This document shows positions 17,879 through 27,300 of a stretch of DNA of 64,000 bases, one piece after another. The translations under genes and the position numbers were made by a program. The first letter of the stretch is position 1. Every line of letters begins with the position of its first letter. This stretch comes from Thermoflexibacter ruber (GTDB lineage Bacteria > Bacteroidota > Bacteroidia > Cytophagales > Thermoflexibacteraceae): contig NZ_FONY01000001.1 of assembly GCF_900113045.1 (NCBI RefSeq), positions 62,001-126,000 on the forward strand, read 5' to 3'. The notes under the pieces were generated by a model. The model was not told the DNA's origin. It saw only the letters and a program-made list of their open reading frames with translations, and did not search any database.

Positions 17879-20800
17879 TTGCTCAAATACTTTTGCATCA
17901 TATTTCTCTGTCTTTCAACTTCTCTCGCCAATGCCCAACTCTCCAACAAGCGTTGCAAATGGCTAATTATCAATTATCAGTTATCAATTAACAATAATCA
18001 AACAACCAACAACCTCAAACAATCTCAAACAACCAACAACCAACAACCTCAAACAATCTCAAACAAAATTGTATTTACCCTTGATACCCTCTCCCTCGTC
18101 CCTGACAGCATCAAAATCATCAGTATTTTGCCTAAAAAACAGGAAATTAAACTCTCTTATAGCCTGACTACCAATGAGCTTACTTTGGAAGGAGAAAACT
18201 TAGCGCTAATAGACTCTATTTTAATTTGTTACAGAGTTTTTCCTTTTTTGTTTAGCAAAACGCATTACAAGCGAAGCCAAACCCTTTACGATTCAGGCTT
18301 TTATACTTTAAAAAACAAGGAAAACTTCCAATCTCCTCTTTTGCAACAAGTTCAGGAAAGAGAAGAACTTTTTAGCTATGAAGGACTGAGCAAAAGCGGA
18401 AGCCTGACAAGAGGCATTTCCTTTGGGAATCGCCAAGATGTTTTTGTTAATTCTGCCCTGAACCTGCAATTGGACGGAAAAATCTCGCCAGATATTCACT
18501 TGACTGCGGTCATGACCGACCAAAATGTACCTTTCCAACCCGAAGGCAATACGCAACAGTTACAAGAGTTTGACCGAGTTTTTATCAAACTTTCTCACAA
18601 GGCAGTTTCGCTAAGTGCGGGAGATGTGGTGTTGCAAAACTCGCCGTCCCAATTTTTGCGTTTTTACAAAAACGTCTTGGGTGGCTTGATAGAAACCAAC
18701 TATGGGGCAGCAGTGGACAGTACCAAAAAGTTAGCAGAACAAAACTTGCCAAAAAATAGGGCTAATAGTAAATTGGGGTTTGCAGTGGCAAAAGGGCAGT
18801 TTTATTCCTACCAAGTGCCTATCAATGAGGGAGTTCAAGGTCCTTATCGGCTAAGAGGACAGGGCAATGAACGCTTTATCATCATTATTGCCAACTCGGA
18901 AAAAGTCTATGTGGACGGAAGGCTTTTGATGCGGGGATTTAATTATGACTACGTAATTGACTACAATACAGCAGAAATTACTTTTACCCCCAAGGTTATT
19001 ATTACTCAGTTTACACGTGTGCGTGTTGATTTTGAGTATTCTACACAAAATTATAGCCGCACTATTTTGACTGCGAGTCATCAGCAGGAAATCGGGAAAC
19101 TCTCCCTTTTTGGCAGTTTTTATAGAGAAAAAGACAATCCTAACAACCCGATTTTAGCCCAATTAGATACGGCTAACAGAAGATTGCTCTCTGAAATTGG
19201 AGATGATTTGACTTTGGCTGTCGCCCAAAGTGCGGTTAGAGTTCCTGATTTCCAAGAAGATAGGATTTTATATACAGAAAAAGACACGATACTGAATGGA
19301 ACGATTAAAAAAATTTATGTGAGGGCAAAAAGAGGAGATAGCCCACTTTATAACGTGAGTTTTTCAGAAGTCGGGCTGGGCAATGGCGATTATGAGATAG
19401 GAAGCCCAACTGCCAATGGGCGGGAGTATCAATGGGTTGGGAGTGGACAGGGAAGCTACAGCCCAGTGCGCCAACTGCCCGCCCCTAACCAAAAGCAAAT
19501 GACCGTCTTAGGCGCAAGTTACCAAGTGCGCCAAAACGAAAAAGTCTTTGTAGAAACCGCTTTGAGCAATCATGACAACAATCTTTTTTCTGCAAAAAGC
19601 ACCTTACCCAATGAAGGTTGGGCGGTAAAAGTGGGGTACATGGGAGAGAGAGAGTTGTTGGTGAAAACGCCAACAACGGCGAGAACTGCCCTACCCCCTG
19701 CCCCCTCCCCGAAGGAGAGGGGGCAGGGGGTAGGGCAGACTATGCTTTCCTACTCCATTGACTACGAATACGATAACTCCTACTTCCGTCCCATAGACCG
19801 CTTTCGTTATGTAGAATTTGACAGAGATTGGTCAGCCAATACCGACCTGCCCAATAGCGAACACATTTTGAATGCAAGCATAGGTTTGAAAAAAGACTTT
19901 AACAATTTTATTTCCTTAAAACATACAAGGCGAAACAGAGGTACACAAGTCAATGGTTTTCAACAATATATAGATGGAGCTTGGTCTTGGAAGCGTTTTT
20001 TTGTGCGAAGTAATTTTTTCTTGATGAAAAACCAGCAAGACAGCGCAAGGGCAGATTGGGTGCGTTGGCTTACAGATATTTCTCACAAAAGCAAGCATTT
20101 AGTAACAGGCTACGTTTATTCTATAGACAAAAATGCAGTTCGGCAATCTGCCAATGATTCTATTTTTGCAACTGCGATGAACTTTGATGAGCATAAGTTT
20201 TACCTCAAAAATGGGGACTCGACCAAGTGGCAGTATGGAGCAGATTACAGTTTCAGGGAGGACAATACGCCCCAAAATGGAGAGTTGGCAAAGGCTTTTC
20301 GTGCCAATACTTTCAATATCAACTTGCGAAGGCAAACGACTTCCCAACTTTTTAACCTCCAATTTACTTATAGAAAATTTGATAACTTGCAGAAGAATAG
20401 TACGCCTACTCAAATCCCAGAAGAAACCATTATGAATCGCTTGGATTGGAATTTTGACTTGGGCAAAGGGATAGTGAAATCAGAATTTACTTTGGTGAAT
20501 GGGACAGGACGAGAATTAAGACGAGAGTTTGTCTATTTGCAAGTAAACCCAGGAACGGGTACACACACTTGGCGAGATGATAATGGTGATGGCGTACAGC
20601 AGTTGAATGAGTTTTATTTGGCAATCAATCCAGATGAGAAAAATTATGTCAAATTTTTTACCCCTACTGATGAATATTTGCTTGCCTATACCAACAATTT
20701 TAGCTATCGTCTGAACTTCAACCCGCCTCGTACTTGGCTGAAAACCAAAGGCTTCAAAAGGTTTATCAGCAAGTTGAGTAGTGTTACCTCGTGGACTATC

Positions 20801-21529
20801 AATCGCCGCACTACGGACAGCGACTTGTTGCCTCGCTTTGCCCCTTTTATCAGTGTGGCAGATGAGGGAAAACTTCTTTCTGATTTGGCAAACTTGCGGA
20901 CTACTTTTTTCTATGACCGCACCGCTACCAAATTTGGGGCGGATTTTACTTTTTTGCAAAATACAAATAAACAACTACTTACCAATGGTTTTGAGGCAAG
21001 AAGCCAAAGTGAATTGCAGTTCAATGCCCGCTATAACTTAGCGGCTACTTGGAATGTGCGTTTGCTCTTAGCCGATGAGAGCAAAAGCAACCGTTCAGAT
21101 TTTTTAGAAAACAGGAACTATGTGATTAAAAATCACAAGTTTAGACCTGAAATTTCATACCAACCTTCTCAAAATCTTCGCTTTACCTTGACTTATTTTT
21201 TTCAAAACAAGCAAAACACTTTGGGAGAAACAGGGGAAAAAGCCACTTTGAACGAACTAAGTTTAGAAAGCAGAATTGCCAAAGCGACCAGTAGAACTAT
21301 CTCTGCAAGAATGAGATACGTCAATATTGCTTACAATGGACAAAGCAACTCTCCTTTGGGGTATGAGATGTTAGAAGCCTTGCAAGTAGGGCAAAACGTG
21401 CAGTGGTCAGTGAATTGGCAACAGCGGCTCAGCAATGGCTTGCAACTCATTTTCCAATACGAAGGCAGGAAATCTGAAAGCAATGCAGTGGTGCATATCG
21501 GGAGAATGCAGGTGTCAGCTTTGTTTTGA
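17879..21529 (+). CDS. large outer-membrane beta-barrel-like protein of unknown function
   Basis: This 1216-residue protein begins at a TTG (an in-frame TAA lies five codons upstream) and has a signal peptide (MLKYFCIIFLCLSTSLANAQ). The body has alternating polar/aromatic strands ending in a basic, Phe-terminated C-terminus (MQVSALF), as in outer-membrane barrels. Recognisable blocks include GLSKSGSLTRGISFGNRQD and VDFEYSTQNYSRTI. Homologues are widespread Bacteroidetes hypothetical proteins; I know no function. Residues about 26-62 are low-complexity Asn/Gln/Thr encoded by a direct repeat. Residues about 602-620 come from a palindromic element. Both look like in-frame insertions, and the frame stays intact. 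Confidence 0.72.
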   Translation: MLKYFCIIFLCLSTSLANAQLSNKRCKWLIINYQLSINNNQTTNNLKQSQTTNNQQPQTISNKIVFTLDTLSLVPDSIKIISILPKKQEIKLSYSLTTNELTLEGENLALIDSILICYRVFPFLFSKTHYKRSQTLYDSGFYTLKNKENFQSPLLQQVQEREELFSYEGLSKSGSLTRGISFGNRQDVFVNSALNLQLDGKISPDIHLTAVMTDQNVPFQPEGNTQQLQEFDRVFIKLSHKAVSLSAGDVVLQNSPSQFLRFYKNVLGGLIETNYGAAVDSTKKLAEQNLPKNRANSKLGFAVAKGQFYSYQVPINEGVQGPYRLRGQGNERFIIIIANSEKVYVDGRLLMRGFNYDYVIDYNTAEITFTPKVIITQFTRVRVDFEYSTQNYSRTILTASHQQEIGKLSLFGSFYREKDNPNNPILAQLDTANRRLLSEIGDDLTLAVAQSAVRVPDFQEDRILYTEKDTILNGTIKKIYVRAKRGDSPLYNVSFSEVGLGNGDYEIGSPTANGREYQWVGSGQGSYSPVRQLPAPNQKQMTVLGASYQVRQNEKVFVETALSNHDNNLFSAKSTLPNEGWAVKVGYMGERELLVKTPTTARTALPPAPSPKERGQGVGQTMLSYSIDYEYDNSYFRPIDRFRYVEFDRDWSANTDLPNSEHILNASIGLKKDFNNFISLKHTRRNRGTQVNGFQQYIDGAWSWKRFFVRSNFFLMKNQQDSARADWVRWLTDISHKSKHLVTGYVYSIDKNAVRQSANDSIFATAMNFDEHKFYLKNGDSTKWQYGADYSFREDNTPQNGELAKAFRANTFNINLRRQTTSQLFNLQFTYRKFDNLQKNSTPTQIPEETIMNRLDWNFDLGKGIVKSEFTLVNGTGRELRREFVYLQVNPGTGTHTWRDDNGDGVQQLNEFYLAINPDEKNYVKFFTPTDEYLLAYTNNFSYRLNFNPPRTWLKTKGFKRFISKLSSVTSWTINRRTTDSDLLPRFAPFISVADEGKLLSDLANLRTTFFYDRTATKFGADFTFLQNTNKQLLTNGFEARSQSELQFNARYNLAATWNVRLLLADESKSNRSDFLENRNYVIKNHKFRPEISYQPSQNLRFTLTYFFQNKQNTLGETGEKATLNELSLESRIAKATSRTISARMRYVNIAYNGQSNSPLGYEMLEALQVGQNVQWSVNWQQRLSNGLQLIFQYEGRKSESNAVVHIGRMQVSALF
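18001..18066 (+). repeat. two-copy 32-bp direct repeat inside the barrel gene
   Basis: Bases 18001-18032 and 18035-18066 are identical 32-mers at a 34-base period, made of CAAAC/AACAACC units. A run of TTATCAATT-type repeats lies just upstream (17967-17995). Together they encode an Asn/Gln/Thr-rich stretch directly after the signal peptide. Confidence 0.85.
19686..19738. repeat. 53-bp GC-rich palindrome inside coding sequence
   Basis: Perfect 22-bp arms (19686-19707 and 19717-19738) flank a 9-base centre. The core is CCCCCTGCCCCCTC with its complement. It encodes LPPAPSPKERGQGVGQ within the large barrel protein without breaking the frame. Its composition is far more GC-rich than the gene around it. 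Confidence 0.92.
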
Positions 21530-21804
21530 GGGGAAAATAGACTACCCCTACGGGGTTTGAGTATCATAGCATTAGTTGTTTTCTATCAATATGTTATGCC
21601 CAAAGGCGTTTATTGTGTAGCCTGCTGGCTATGTGCCATCAAATGAAAAATTAAGTTTTGTGATAAAATCCATGATGAGCCAAAAACTTCTATGAACGAA
21701 AATATAGAAATCAAGGTTTCTTTTCGCTAACATTTTTTTTAGAAAAAGTATTTTAATTCATAAAGATTTCCTAATTTTGCGGTTCAAAAAATCAGAGTAA
21801 GAAA

Positions 21805-22557
21805 ATGGCAAAGACAAAAACAGATACAGTGCAAACTGAAGTAAAGAAAACAGCAACTTCCAAAGAAAATACTAATTTGGAAATATTTGAAAGTGCGGAG
21901 GCTCTGCAAAGTCGTTTGAGCAAGACTGAAGAATTTGCTAAAAACAATCAAAAGCTACTTGCAGGTGTCGGAATAGGGATTGTTGTGATTGTATTGGGTA
22001 TTATTCTGTATCAGTGGAACATTCAATCTCGCAATGCAGAAGCCCAAAAGGAACTTTTCCCTGCTCAATTTTATTTTGAAAAAGATTCTATCAGAAAAGC
22101 ATTAAAAGGAGATAACGCCAACACTACCATAGGTTTAGAAGCTATTGCAGAAGAATACGGAAGCACAAAAGCAGGTAAGTTAGCTAACTTCTATATTGGA
22201 ATAGCCAAACTCAAAGAAGGCAAGTACGATGAGGCAATTGAGGCTTTGGAAAATTTTAATCCGGGAGATTTACTTTTGCAAGCCAGAGTTTACAGTTTGA
22301 TTGGCGATGCGTATATGGAAAAAAATGACTTCGTTAATGCGATTTCTTACTACAAAAAAGCCTCTAACTACAATCCTAATGAGTACTTTACACCTATCTA
22401 TATGAGTAAGTTAGCTTTGGCTCAGGAGCAGAACAAAGACTTAGAAGGAGCAAGAGAAACCTACAAACGCATCGTAGATGAGTTTGAACAATCTTCTGAA
22501 AAAGCCAATGCACAGAAAAGATTGGCTATGTTAGACCAAAAACTTGGTAAAAAGTAA
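21805..22557 (+). CDS. membrane-anchored TPR protein (YfgM-like)
   Basis: This 250-residue protein has a charged cytoplasmic N-terminus of about 50 residues, one transmembrane helix (LLAGVGIGIVVIVLGIILY) and a TPR region with units such as GKLANFYIGIAKLKEGKYDE and ARVYSLIGDAYMEKNDFVNA. The layout resembles YfgM, an ancillary membrane-anchored TPR protein that works with periplasmic chaperones. A TAATTTTG -7-like element lies at 21772-21779, with no clear -33 partner. A terminator follows directly, so it is a single-gene unit. Confidence 0.8.
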   Translation: MAKTKTDTVQTEVKKTATSKENTNLEIFESAEALQSRLSKTEEFAKNNQKLLAGVGIGIVVIVLGIILYQWNIQSRNAEAQKELFPAQFYFEKDSIRKALKGDNANTTIGLEAIAEEYGSTKAGKLANFYIGIAKLKEGKYDEAIEALENFNPGDLLLQARVYSLIGDAYMEKNDFVNAISYYKKASNYNPNEYFTPIYMSKLALAQEQNKDLEGARETYKRIVDEFEQSSEKANAQKRLAMLDQKLGKK

Positions 22558-22593
22558 GTAGATGTAATCAGTTTGCACGCTCTATAAAAGTAG

Positions 22594-22641
22594 GCTACAA
22601 ATTCACAAATCATTTCAAATTGGTGGATTTGTAGCTTTTTT
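22594..22641 (+). terminator. intrinsic terminator after the YfgM-like gene
   Basis: A 13-bp stem (22594-22606 with 22623-22635, one G-U pair) is followed by six T. It overlaps the promoter proposed for nuoM. Confidence 0.8.
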
Positions 22642-22652
22642 ATTTACTTTTG
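22620..22652 (+). promoter_or_regulatory. promoter for nuoM
   Basis: A -33 TTG (22620-22622) and -7 TACTTTTG (22645-22652) are 22 bases apart. This fits an independent transcription start for nuoM just after the upstream terminator. Confidence 0.45.
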
Positions 22653-22694
22653 CGAAAAACAAAACCACAAGACAGACAAATTCTGACTAATACG

Positions 22695-24278
22695 ATGACT
22701 TATTTGCTTTCTATCATTGTTTTTCTTCCTTTATTTTTCTTGCTTATCTTTTGCTTTGTCCCCTCTCAGCAAAGCAAAATTTTTAAAATGGGGAGCGTTG
22801 CCGTTACTTTTATTCAGTTTGTGCTTAGCTTAGTTGCCTACTTGGTTTTGCCCAAAGGGGAGCAGGCTTTAATAGGCATTACTGATATGGCTACACTTGG
22901 TCTGGTAGAAAAATATACATGGATAGACGTACAGATAGGTCAGTTAGGAAGATTTAAAATAGACTATTTTTTAGGCATCGATGGGCTAAATGCCGCACTT
23001 TTTGTACTAAGTACTTTTGTACTTTGGATAGGGTCGGTGAGTTCTTGGGAAATCCAAGAAAAAGAAAAGGGCTATTTTTCTTTGTATATGCTCTTATCTA
23101 CTTCTGTAACAGGTTGTTTTGTTGCTTTGGATTTCTTCTTATTTTTCCTATTTTTTGAGTTTATGCTCCTGCCTATGTATTTTTTGATAGGCTTATGGGG
23201 AGGCAAAAGGAGAGAGTATGCGGCGGTTAAGTTTTTCATTTACACCTTTTTAGGCTCTATCTTTATTTTGATAGTCTTGATAGGCTTATATCTCTCCACA
23301 CAAAGTTTTGATATGTTAGCCATGACCCAATTAGCCAATTTCAGACCCGATACAGTCTTTCACCCCGCTAATGATTTTACTTTGTTTTCTTTTTCAACAA
23401 GAGAGTGGGCGTTTATACTGCTTTTCTTAGGTTTTATCATCAAACTTCCTGCTGTTCCTATGCATACTTGGTTGCCTGATGCTCACGTAGAAGCCCCTAC
23501 TCCTATCTCAGTGGTTTTAGCAGGAATATTGCTAAAAGTGGGTGGCTATGGACTGATACGTACTGCTTATTGCATTTTTCCTGAGATTGCTTTTCAGTTC
23601 TCTTTCTATGTAGCTTTGATTGGTGTTTTGTCTATGCTTTATGGGGCTTTTGTTGCCTTAGGGCAGACTAACCTAAAACGCATGATAGCCTATTCCTCTG
23701 TTTCTCACATGGGTTTTATCCTTTTAGGACTTGCCTCCGCCACCGTAGAAGGTATCAATGGAGCGATTTATCAGCTATTTAGCCATGGGATTTTGTCCTC
23801 TATGCTTTTCTTGTGTGCGGGAGTAATTTACAGCCGAACTCACCACTTGGAAATGGAAAATTACAGAGGTTTGGCAAGTAAAATGCCCCAATATGCCGTG
23901 TTAGTAACGCTTGCTTTTTTTGCTTCTTTGGGCTTACCTACTTTCTCAGGCTTTATTGGGGAACTGATGGTTTTCTTAGGAGCATTTGAGGCAGGTGCAG
24001 TAGGAACGCTTCCCCTGTGGTTGCCCATGTTGAGTATTTTTACTTTACTGATAGGGGCAGGTTACTTTCTTTGGACATTGCAAAAAATGTTTTTTGGTAA
24101 GTTTTCTGTGAAAGAATCTATCCGAGTAGAGGCTTTGACCGACTTAACTATCAGAGAAAAACTCATGTTGGTTACTTTGGGAGTATTGGCAGTAGTTTTT
24201 GGTCTTTTCCCAAGTTTGATTTTAAATGTTAGCAATAGTTCAGTAGAATATTTAGTAAAAATTTTGCAAGCAAAGTAG
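22695..24278 (+). CDS. nuoM: NADH-quinone oxidoreductase subunit M
   Basis: This 527-residue antiporter-like subunit of complex I has about fourteen membrane helices. The proton-channel residues expected in the family are present: Glu155 in LFFEFMLLPMYFLIGLWGG and Lys250 in FIIKLPAVPMHTWLPDAH, followed by VEAPTPISVVLAGILLKVGGYG. The start is the ATG at 22695 (MTYLLSIIV); the frame extends to 22650 but adds a non-membrane leader. It stands alone here, with neither nuoL nor nuoN on either side, so the other complex I genes must be elsewhere. Confidence 0.9.
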   Translation: MTYLLSIIVFLPLFFLLIFCFVPSQQSKIFKMGSVAVTFIQFVLSLVAYLVLPKGEQALIGITDMATLGLVEKYTWIDVQIGQLGRFKIDYFLGIDGLNAALFVLSTFVLWIGSVSSWEIQEKEKGYFSLYMLLSTSVTGCFVALDFFLFFLFFEFMLLPMYFLIGLWGGKRREYAAVKFFIYTFLGSIFILIVLIGLYLSTQSFDMLAMTQLANFRPDTVFHPANDFTLFSFSTREWAFILLFLGFIIKLPAVPMHTWLPDAHVEAPTPISVVLAGILLKVGGYGLIRTAYCIFPEIAFQFSFYVALIGVLSMLYGAFVALGQTNLKRMIAYSSVSHMGFILLGLASATVEGINGAIYQLFSHGILSSMLFLCAGVIYSRTHHLEMENYRGLASKMPQYAVLVTLAFFASLGLPTFSGFIGELMVFLGAFEAGAVGTLPLWLPMLSIFTLLIGAGYFLWTLQKMFFGKFSVKESIRVEALTDLTIREKLMLVTLGVLAVVFGLFPSLILNVSNSSVEYLVKILQAK

Positions 24279-24301
24279 TATTAATGGACTTTGGCAAAGT
24301 C

Positions 24302-27300
24302 TTATAACCTTACTCCTAAAATCGTAATGTCATCTCGCTGATAAGAGTCATCTATCATGTACTCGCTTAGTTTGGTAAGTAATTCAATATCTTGGAGATG
24401 CAATTCTTTTTCTGCAATGTCTTGCAACCATTCTTTTAGTTTTGGAGAGCCTATTTTTTCTTTTGCAGGGTTGTTTTGGTCAGCAAAGCCATCAGTAGTA
24501 AGATAAATCATTGCCCCTTTGGGCAGATAAATGGTTTCTTGGGAGAAAGGTAAATAGGCAACGTTTCGTCCACCTCCAAGCGATCTTTTGTTTCCTGCTA
24601 AAGTTTCCAACTGTCCATTCACCACGTAATAAAGCGGTCTTTTCGCTCCCGCATAGGTAACTTTGGTTTGATTTTGCCCGTTTTCATCATTTTGTTTTTC
24701 TAATAAACAAAGCCCTATGTCCATACCGTCATCATTGACCTTGTTATCTTGTTTGAGAGCTAACCTTATGCCCATGTGTAGCTCCTCCAAAATTTGTGAA
24801 GGTTCGTAAATTCTTCTTGATACTATATCATTGAGTAGGGTATTGCCAATGATAGACATAAAGGCACCCGGTACCCCATGCCCTGTGCAATCTACCACTG
24901 CCAGAAAGGTTTTATCCTCTATTTGCTTGCACCAATAAAAATCACCTGAAACTATGGCTTGCGGTAAAAAAATTACAAAATAATCTCCTAAGACATTTTT
25001 TAGCAAATGGTCATCAGGGAGGATAGCCTGTTGGATTTTCTCGGCGTAGCGGATACTGCTCAAAATGTTCTCATTGTTTTGGGCTATTTTTTTGTTTGCC
25101 TCTTGTAAGTTATTGTGATTGGCGTAGTTATCCAAAGCGATAGAAGTAAAGGTACTGAGCGTTTTTAGTATGCTCAAATTTTCTTGGGTGTAAGCGTTTT
25201 TCTTATAACTCTGCAAGGTCATTACCCCTATGCACTCTTCTTCTATCATCAGTGGCAAGTAAATCAATGACTTAGGTTGATTTTTGATAGAGGCATTGAG
25301 TTTCCCATTTGGAATGTATAGATTATATTCTTTGTCAAAGTCATTGATAAAAATTTCTTTTTTATTCTCGATACACCATAGCGAAAGATGCTGCCCTTCG
25401 CTGGTAGAAAAATCATGGTAATAAGTGGTGATTCGCTTTTTTTCTGAAAACCCTTGGAAAACAATTTTCTTAGTCTGTTTATCTATGACCCCTACTCTAA
25501 ACATATCTACCTCTACTAAGTCAGAAATATTGTCAAAAACCGTTTCTATAAAAAATTCGTGATGTGAGAGGCTGGTAATTTTTTGCCCTATCTCACTGAT
25601 GACTTGAATATCGTGCAATGCTTTCTCGATTTGATTTCTCTGTTCGGAGATAGCCTTGTTCGCCTCTTCCAAGTATTCATTTTTAGCAATAATATCTTGT
25701 TTTTGTGCTAAAATTTCTTCTTGTTTAGTTTGTAACTCCTCGTTGATTTTCAAAATTTCATCTTTTTGTTGAGAAATCTCCAAAGTGCGCTCTTTGACTT
25801 GCTCTTCCAATCGCTTGTTTTGCAGTTCTATCTGGTAAACTCTTACTTTGTAAACTCCAAAAACCACTGCTCCAATGACTAATAAAACCAACAGACGAAA
25901 CCACCAAGTGTCCCAAATAGCTTTTTGAATTTCTACTGCAATTTGGGCAGGAACTTCGCTCCAAACACCATCATTGTTGCTTGCTCTGACTAAAAACGTA
26001 TATTTCCCGCTCGGCAAGTTGGCATACGTGGCAGTTCTTGCCTTGCTTGGTTTTGTCCAGTCTTGGTCATATCCGTCCAATTTCCACTGATATTCATTTT
26101 TTTCACTATGCCGAAAATTTAAAGCGACAAAATCAAAAGTAATCGTATTTTGCTCATGCGTTAAGGAAATTTTTTCGGTAGCTGAGATATGAAATTTTAA
26201 AGGAGAATCGGGCGTGCCTACTTCTACCTTTTTCCCATTGATACGCAAATGAGTGAAGTAAACCAGCGGCTTAATCATATTATTTTCTACAGAATCAGGT
26301 AAAAAAGCATTGAAGCCCATGTTCCCACCAAAATACATCTTGCCCGCATGGTTCTTAAAAAATGCACCTGTATTAAACTCATTAGACTGTAGGTTGTCGT
26401 ATTGGTCGTAGTTGTGAAACTGGTTTTCTTCTGTCCAAAAATGAGAAATTCCCATATTGGTACTTAGCCACAAATAACCTTTTTTGTCCTCTAAAATGCC
26501 ATGAATGATATTGCTGGGCAATCCGTCATTGCGATTAAAATTAGAAAAAATACCCTTTTTTTTGTCCAATTTATCTAAACCACCATGCGTACCTATCCAT
26601 ATATTTCCTTGCTTATCTTCATAAAGGCATTTGATACTATTGTGGCTTAGCGAAAGAGAATCGCCTGCTTGGTTCTTGAATATGGTAAATTGTTCTGTTT
26701 TTTTGTCAAATCGGTTTAACCCTCCCCCGCTTGTCCCTATCCACAAGATGCCTTCTCGGTCTTGGAGAATGGCTTGCACGGTGTTATCACTCAAGGAGTT
26801 ATTTGGATTTTGGGTAATATTTTGGAATATAGTAAAGGTATTTTTTTCAGGATTGTATTTATTTAAGCCTCCTTCCAAAGTCCCTATCCACAAGATGCCC
26901 TGCTCATCTTCCCAAAGCGAAAGGATGTGGTTATCGTTAAGCGTTTGCTGTTTGTCGAGGTCTTTTTTAAAAACTTGGAAAGTTCCTCTTTTTTCATCAA
27001 AATAATTTAATCCGTTGCTTGTGCCTATCCAAAGTCCACCTTTTTTGCTTGGAAAAATACAGGTAATATAGTCATCACTTAGCGTATTTTTGTTAGCAGG
27101 ATTATGTTTGAAAACAGTAAATTTCTTATTTTTTAAGTCGTATCTATTCAGTCCTCCCCCTGTCCCAATCCACAAAACGGCATTTTTTTCCTCATAAAAA
27201 GCATTGACTATGTTGTTTGATAGAGAGTTGGGATTTTCTGATTCGTGTCTAAAAAGTTCAAACTTATCTCTGCCCTCGTCGTATATGCTTAGTCCTCCGC

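Noticed and set aside
18001-18066. CRISPR array
   Set aside because: Only two copies with a 2-base gap, low complexity, and translated in frame; no cas genes.
21530-21560. Short hairpin ACCCCTACGGGGT after the large barrel gene
   Set aside because: The stem is only five to six base pairs with no T run, so it is too weak to call a terminator.
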